Source of the DNA: Onchidella celtica
Lineage: Eukaryota > Mollusca > Gastropoda > Systellommatophora > Onchidiidae
Direction of reading: 5' to 3'
DNA: 64,000 nucleotides
Assembly (NCBI GenBank): GCA_963931925.1
Contig: OZ007572.1
Location: forward strand, 24,048,034-24,112,033
Shown: positions 1 through 64,000 of the stretch, piece by piece
Position numbering within the stretch: the stretch's first letter is position 1
Layout: each line of letters starts with the position of its first letter
The notes under the pieces: model-generated
Database searches by the model: none
The model's input: the letters and a program-made list of their open reading frames with translations, nothing else
What the model was told of the DNA's origin: nothing
Translations under genes and position numbers: made by a program

Positions 1-829
1 TCCTCCCTAGCGGATCGATACAAATTGAAACAGTCATACCTTCTAACACCCAGACTTAAAAGACTTAGAAAGTTTTATCCAAAACTTACGAAGCAGGCAG
101 GTAGATTTTAAACTAGTCAAATAAAATACGAAAATATACAAAATATCAAAATAAATCACGAAAACTCCGTTACTGATAAATTAGACATTGTGTATAAAAA
201 CAACAACAAAACTACTAGATAATGTTACATGTTGCAGATATGGACAACTGGGTGTTAGAGGGTTAACCCAGCCCTACGACTTCTATGAATCTAATATTCC
301 AGATCCCGACTGACTTTGAAGCACAGGAGTGGAGACTGAATGATAGTCACTGCATACAAATCAAATAATGTGTGCTGTCATATTAACACATTTACATACA
401 TAGAAACAACAGATTACATCTTCACATGAAATAAAAAAGATTGATTTCTCCTTCTCTTTTTGTAAGTTTTGAGTTCTGAGAATCAGTGTGTACAAATAAA
501 AAGTCATTTTTCCATATTGTGATCATCAATAAAAAAAAAACCACACACAAAAAAAGAAAAAAGAAAAGAAAAAGCAGGAAAGATTTGGTGTAAAGCACCA
601 GAGCACCATGAGCAAAGATGAATCCCCATCCCCTAACTGGCATCAGCATGCATCTGAAAACCATTCAAATATAGTGTGGAGGTCTACATTTCTTGGTATG
701 AATCTGCTCAAAATGCACATATTATAAATGATCGCTAATACTGTACACAAACAGCAGCTAATCCTTTTCTGTAGACTCCACAAAAAGACTATGTCCAGCA
801 AAATGCTGTCACACAGTTATGGAATATAT

Positions 830-975
830 TCCTAACACAATCAACTTTGTGTGCATTACATTCCTAGTTTAATGAATTTTGTATGGTATACATTCCTAGC
901 ATAATGAATTTTGTATGGAATACATTCCTAATACAATGAATTTTATATGGATTACTCTTAGTATAATAAATTTTG
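830..975. repeat. 33-bp tandem repeat, about 4 imperfect copies
   Basis: Units contain ACATTCCTAG followed by AATGAATTTTGTATGG. The last copies are degenerate. Confidence 0.75.
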
Positions 976-2416
976 CAAAAGAAAGTACCAAACCTCATGA
1001 AACTGTCCCACCTTCTCTCTCTCTCTTATTTTTTAGTGTGACGTATTTGCCCAGTTTTATACAAAATTATGTTCTCTGAAAGTAAATTCAAATCTTTGGC
1101 TTCAAAATACATTCATTTCACATCTCAGCCTTTCATGATGATCTGATGATCCATGGCTCTGTAACTATGATTTGTTTCTATGAAATCATACTCCTGAGTT
1201 TCATGCTCAACTATTACCTGGGCAGTCACGAAGATAATTATTTTGCTTGATCCGCACTCACACCCAGATCATTTTTGATGCTACATCAAGAAAGTCAGCC
1301 AGCTGGAAATAAGTGAACTAACTAGGAAAGCTAAGGACAGGATTGGGTGGAGGAGATTTTGTCGTGACATCCACTGTAGCAGCTAACATCGATGACGATG
1401 AAGCCGACAGGTGACAGGTGTGACATGCAATAGGTTTTGTCTAGTTGAGATGTGAGTGTTTGGCTGGTGAAATTGTATGGTTTCTTTAAGGGCAGGTCTT
1501 AGCTGATAAAAGATACAGAAGTCATTCCATTTCCATGTGCCAGATAGGACTATACACAACCTACTCAATAGGAAAAAAAAATTGTTTTGCTAGGGAAGGG
1601 CAATAGAATGTGGCAATTTATACAGTGGAGAGCAGCATTAGCAATAAATAATATCTATGTAATAATTCTAGCCCAACTGTACAGATTCAAAGATTCGTGT
1701 TCTATTTCTGCTACTTTTATCAGTAAGCCATGCCATTTTTATGTCAATATTATCAGCATTTGCAAATGACATTATTTCAAACTGACTCAAATAAAAGGGT
1801 TCATTGCCAACTTTCATGTATAACTTCCAAGGTTTTTCGAGGTTCAATTTGCAGTTTTCAAGTTGCAAAATGCCACCACAAAGTCAAAGTAAAACAAGTA
1901 AGTTGCTATAATATCTCACTGTCCAAAATCCATATGGTTGTTTACATTTGACTTTTTTATTTGTTGTTATTTAGTGGCATTTTTGATGTGGTTTTCGTTC
2001 TTATTCTTCTTTTCAAACTTTTTCCAGGATGCTCGACTGCTTTCAAGATTTTACAAAAGCCTGAAAAACAATCTTATTCTTAAAGTCTTTTCAAGGTCTG
2101 CTATGAACCCTGATGTAATTTAAAATACAACATCTGGTAAATTCTATTATAAAAAGAATTAAATCAATTTCATTAAGACATTTGTTTTTTAAAGTTAGGA
2201 GATAGAGTTAAATGAATTGTGCAGTGTTGAATGACTTGTGCACCACTGTTTCTGACTTTTCATGCATACATAGCATAAACACATTATTCGAAAAAAAACA
2301 GACAATGCGAACTACATGTACGGCTGTGGAAACAAATTCCCAAATTGGTCAAAGTAAGAGTAGAAAATGGGGAATACAGATTGTTACCATAGCAATATCA
2401 TCCTGTGTTTAAATTT

Positions 2417-2523
2417 ATCGTACATGAGCCAGTTCTATGTGTAGGTAAATGCTTGTATATATGTACACAGAGAAAAGTTTCTCAACAAATTCATTATTCT
2501 ATCCAAAGCAAAGGTCTGCTGTA
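2417..2523 (+). repeat. Dispersed repeat family D1, copy 1
   Basis: About 105 bp starting ATCGTACATGAGCCAGTTCT recurs at 12889-12993 in the same orientation with few differences. No terminal inverted repeat was seen. Confidence 0.75.
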
Positions 2524-2699
2524 CATGATATGCGGAGTAGGTGTTTACTATCAGTTTGCAATTTATTAGAAGGTTTCTTTTCTTAAATGTAACATTTGTG
2601 AGCCCCAATTAAACATTTTTGAGTCAAGATATCTCTCGTTACAAGCTACTTTGCATGAAGTGATAAATTTTCAAGCCAAATAACATACACATACTCTCA

Positions 2700-2806
2700 A
2701 TGATATGACATGAAAGCATTGCTGCAGCAAAATCATGGTGTATATTCAAAAACATGACATCAAAGCATTTCTGCAAAACAGCAGCAAAATCATGGTGTAT
2801 ATTCGA
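2700..2806. repeat. Direct repeat, about 60-bp spacing, 2 copies
   Basis: GCAGCAAAATCATGGTGTAT and the preceding AAAGCATT...CTGCA occur twice in tandem. Confidence 0.7.
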
Positions 2807-3358
2807 AGTTTTTTCATTTTGGATGGTGAAAGTAGATCTCCTTCCAACACAAGATACCTGAATGAAAACCTGACCTGCATCTTCACAATCAGCCATGAAA
2901 AGCAATGTAGTGTGGCTCTTACTACTGACAAAAATTTATATGCACACTTTTCTCTTCAATAAAACAACCACTCCAGTTTCATGTGACTTTTCCCAGCACT
3001 GGAATTCATCAAATACAACATATTGATCAATATCCTAGGAATTATTGAGCGTATATCTAATATGACACAAATCATATATTTGTAATGTGTTGAATGATAA
3101 GTTAATGAGTGCTACAATGGATGACTCTTCAGTATGTACATTACTATCATGACTGTTTTTTCACTCAGTTCCACAAGAAAAATTCCAGAGTGCAGAAATG
3201 CCCTGCAAATGTTTGAATTTCTATTGTTAATGAATGAAACAGACCAAGAGCAGTACATTTTGTTGAAAGGGAAATTCACTGACTTTATACAAGTGACAAT
3301 TTCAGATGCCAATGTGGAGCTATGAACACACTTGACTCTATCTAGAGCAAAAAGAATG

Positions 3359-3364
3359 TTTATT
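3359..3364 (-). terminator. Candidate poly(A) signal AATAAA for the R-PTP gene
   Basis: This is the nearest AATAAA on the minus strand, 73 nt past the stop. Using it would give a very short 3' UTR. Another AATAAA lies at 2562-2567, so the real end may be further left. Confidence 0.3.
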
Positions 3365-3436
3365 CCTTCTACATGTGTCACTCACAGCTATACATTTGTA
3401 CCTAAGATATAGCATCCACTAAGTAATTATCCTAGG

Positions 3437-63978
<60,542 letters not shown>

Positions 63979-64000
63979 CTGCAGTGACATAGAAATACAG

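Larger units (their letters stand above)
1..3436. other. 3' UTR and downstream flank, no gene recognised
   Basis: AT-rich sequence with only short open frames. It holds a 33-bp tandem repeat (about 830-975), a direct repeat (2700-2806) and one copy of a dispersed repeat (2417-2523). Part is presumably 3' UTR of the R-PTP gene; the boundary cannot be read from sequence alone. Confidence 0.5.

Overview
This window is animal (metazoan) nuclear DNA. It is AT-rich, dominated by long introns and packed with interspersed repeats. I can reconstruct one host gene from its splice sites, on the minus strand. It runs from beyond the right edge (the most 5' exon seen starts near 63978) to a stop codon at 3437. 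The 26 exons found are joined by GT-AG introns with fully consistent phases and give a 1250-residue partial protein: one Ig domain, four fibronectin type III (FN3) domains, one transmembrane helix and two tandem protein tyrosine phosphatase (PTP) domains. D1 keeps every catalytic residue. D2 has lost the catalytic Cys, the catalytic Arg and the WPD aspartate, as in the R5 group of receptor PTPs (PTPRG/PTPRZ1) and insect Ptp99A. The signal peptide, the first exon and any more N-terminal domains lie outside the window. The gene structure and repeat load suggest a lophotrochozoan, perhaps a mollusc, but I cannot fix the species.

Layout, right to left (5' to 3' of the gene): Ig exons (63978-62758); a LINE copy inserted 73 bp from the Ig exon; a possible 48-nt cassette microexon (60709-60756); FN3 exons (60457-44444), including an 8.9 kb intron; a 10 kb intron; transmembrane and juxtamembrane exons (34394-33048); D1 exons (32040-11558), split by a 15 kb intron that is largely transposon-derived; D2 exons (9200-3437); then the 3' flank (1-3436).

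Mobile DNA: a degenerate full-length-type LINE with endonuclease and reverse transcriptase (about 15600-19820); two nearly identical 5'-truncated LINE copies with open RT frames in opposite orientation (24408-26366 and 60899-62672), the first inserted inside a tRNA-derived SINE; a second SINE copy (13622-14097); a dead 2.0 kb Tc1-like transposon with precise ends (20929-22936); a 1.23 kb solo LTR with a 5-bp target duplication sitting 13 nt from a splice donor (29266-30496); and many short non-autonomous elements with terminal inverted repeats, including several bounded by TTAA (piggyBac-like), a TA-flanked pogo/Tigger-like element, hAT-like elements and a three-copy MITE family.

The least expected candidates are a two-exon spliced ORF with a good Kozak start on the plus strand inside a host intron (47476-47889), the unreported-looking cassette microexon between the Ig and first FN3 domain, and the inverted LINE pair that brackets exons 3-17. 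No tRNA or rRNA gene, CRISPR array or bacterial feature was found. Splice assignments were read by eye and have no transcript support.
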